From: Cladocopium goreaui
Taxonomy: Eukaryota; Sar; Dinophyceae; Suessiales; Symbiodiniaceae
Reading direction: 5' to 3'
NCBI GenBank assembly: GCA_947184155.2
Contig: CAMXCT020001113.1
Location: forward strand, 1,421,493 to 1,485,492
Length of the DNA: 64,000 nucleotides
Each line of letters opens with the position of its first letter. Position 1 is the first letter of the stretch. Below, piece after piece: positions 62,877 through 64,000 of this stretch. The notes beneath the pieces are model-generated. The model ran no database searches. It was not told where the DNA came from and saw only the letters and a list, made by a program, of their open reading frames with translations. The translations under genes were made by a program, and so were the position numbers.

Positions 62877-62990
62877 GTAAGTTATAACGACCTCACTGTT
62901 CTCCCTCACTGGAAATCATGGTTAGATTGCGGGAAATCATCCCCAAATGGCCGCAAGATTCAGGTTAGTGAAATATTATAATTTACCCAG
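62877..62990. mobile_element. Family E element, copy 2, apparently acting as an intron
   Basis: GTAAGTTATAACGACCTCAC left and TATTATAATTTACCCAG right; the interior matches the copy at 27948 at most positions. The left end gives a consensus GTAAGT donor directly after the Lys-rich exon, and the right end gives ACCCAG. Confidence 0.75.
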
Positions 62991-63025
62991 ATGAGTTGCT
63001 AACAGAATGGAAACTATACCCTCTG
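62991..63025 (+). CDS. Candidate exon between two introner-like elements
   Basis: If the family E element is the intron, its ACCCAG end is followed by AT that completes the split codon (Asp) and then ELLTEWKLYPL up to CTG|GTAACA, the left end of a family A copy. The phase is consistent, but the peptide carries no family motif. Confidence 0.35.
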
Positions 63026-63107
63026 GTAACAGATGGGTTCAATCACCATTCGAAGAAGATGTAAATCGTTATGTTTCATTGTTGGCTATGTGAAATTAGC
63101 AGAGGGT
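63017..63107. mobile_element. Family A inverted-repeat element (diverged)
   Basis: TACCCTCTGGTAACAGATGG left, GAAATTAGCAGAGGGTA right; only 27 bp from the end of the family E copy. Confidence 0.75.
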
Positions 63108-63109
63108 AA

Positions 63110-64000
63110 AGGTTTTAGGCCCAGGTTTGGGGTTGAACATGAGCCCAGAAAATAGGTGCTTTGCCTCAATTTATACAATTTCTGGTTGTTCGAGGGCGGA
63201 AATCAGTTCTTACAGCACTGGATTTTGATGGTACCTTATTTCAGAACTGATTCAACCAAACAGTTTCTTTTGAGAGTAAAACACCAATCATGATGGGAAT
63301 ATGGCGAGTAATAATGGGATATATTGGGGTATCTATTTATATTTATTTATACTTTCATTATAATGTAAAATATGTATATACAAATATATATATATATATG
63401 TAATTATATATATACGTAACTTTTATAACCAATGATATGCTTAGTGGCTCTTGAACAAGTCTTGAAATCGGATGTAATCGGCCAAAATGGGGATGTTCAT
63501 GGTGAATTTACTCCGTTGAAATGAGGATGATCCACAAAACATTCCGGTTTTGTTCAAAAAAAGAGGATTTAAAACATGATTTGAACACCATGTGCAGAAA
63601 GGGTGATATCACATCACTGTGGGTTTGTCCAAGGATTTGGGGATTTCAGCACCAAGCATGGGAGTATCAGACTGACCACAATCGGTATATCATGGACGTG
63701 ATATACACAACAGGAGGATATGGGTTTGTTAAAAGTGAGGAAAACCCGGGTGATTGGTGATGTTAACGGGGGAATATGATGACCACTTTTGGAGCGCGCT
63801 ATCTTTCAACAAACCCAGATCATACCAGCGCGAGAGCTGACTTCATATGTCTTCTCACCGAAAGTCTCCATTTGGGGCTAATGTAAACCATTTAGCCATA
63901 CACCAATCAAACCAAGGTTGATGTTGTCAGGCGGGGTTGATTGAAAATCATATATCCCCCAAATAATTTGATCATATAAGCATTATTAAAATACATCTTT
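63110..64000. other. 3' end of window, no supported exon
   Basis: TTGGGGTTGAACATG(A/G)GCCCAG at 63128 repeats a string at 54716, so this part is repeat-derived. A TA microsatellite lies at 63385-63412. The open frame at 63521-63760 (79 codons) shows no domain. The HECT-coding exons must lie beyond the window. Confidence 0.4.

Noticed and set aside
1-64000. tRNA, rRNA or spliced-leader RNA genes
   Set aside because: I scanned for characteristic cloverleaf strings (for example GGTTCGAATCC-type T-arms) and for spliced-leader sequence and found nothing that stands up; a structure-aware search could still find one.

Overview
The window looks like nuclear DNA of a dinoflagellate, most likely a Suessiales or Symbiodiniaceae-type genome. 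This rests on four things: very short GC-richer exons scattered through AT-rich introns of about 1-3 kb, probable GC as well as GT splice donors with AG|G acceptors, many copies of short inverted-repeat elements, and a ubiquitin-like plus RCC1-repeat protein of a style common in dinoflagellates. There is no bacterial operon structure, and I found no rRNA or tRNA gene I could support. The assignment is an inference; no species marker is visible.

Layout. (1) 1-6.3 kb is satellite-like: a GC-rich low-complexity block (1-1.5 kb), a pyrimidine/T-rich tract (1.5-2.0 kb), a 93-94 bp tandem repeat, a CACTA-rich array, a degenerate GTGGCAGGCG-containing block, a 214-215 bp tandem repeat, and a 1.5 kb CACTCCACACTCTACACTTTA-like array. 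(2) From about 10.3 kb to 62.9 kb I reconstruct, on the + strand, about 35 small candidate exons of one large gene. The C-terminal part is the best supported: two exons carry the ubiquitin-binding motif IDxSVxxxLPxxxR, followed by an AEEQRRREQ helix and then a MDNASFIAS / LREEVLMTAPE / VLQTLPAELVAE series. The order and spacing match the segment ahead of the HECT domain in HUWE1/UPL1/TOM1-type ubiquitin ligases. An acidic region is assembled from at least seven exons between 12.6 and 19.7 kb. The HECT domain itself is not in the window and should lie beyond 64 kb. (3) A separate, intronless ubiquitin-like/RCC1-repeat gene (36593-37969) sits inside one intron on the same strand. (4) A frameshifted ASCH-domain fragment sits inside another intron (54.3-54.6 kb).

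The introns are packed with about ten families (called A to J here) of 80-150 bp terminal-inverted-repeat elements, more than 50 copies. Several families end in CTGGT...ACCAG-type termini, so the left end supplies a GT donor and the right end an AG acceptor. At 62877-62990 one such element appears to be the intron itself. This introner-like behaviour is the most interesting feature of the window.

Exon limits were chosen by eye from AG acceptors, GT/GC donors, reading phase and composition. Phase compatibility between neighbours is good across several stretches (12.6-17.4 kb, 25.5-29.4 kb, 30.2-32.0 kb, 48-61 kb), but no transcript or alignment was available, and exons without family motifs remain provisional.
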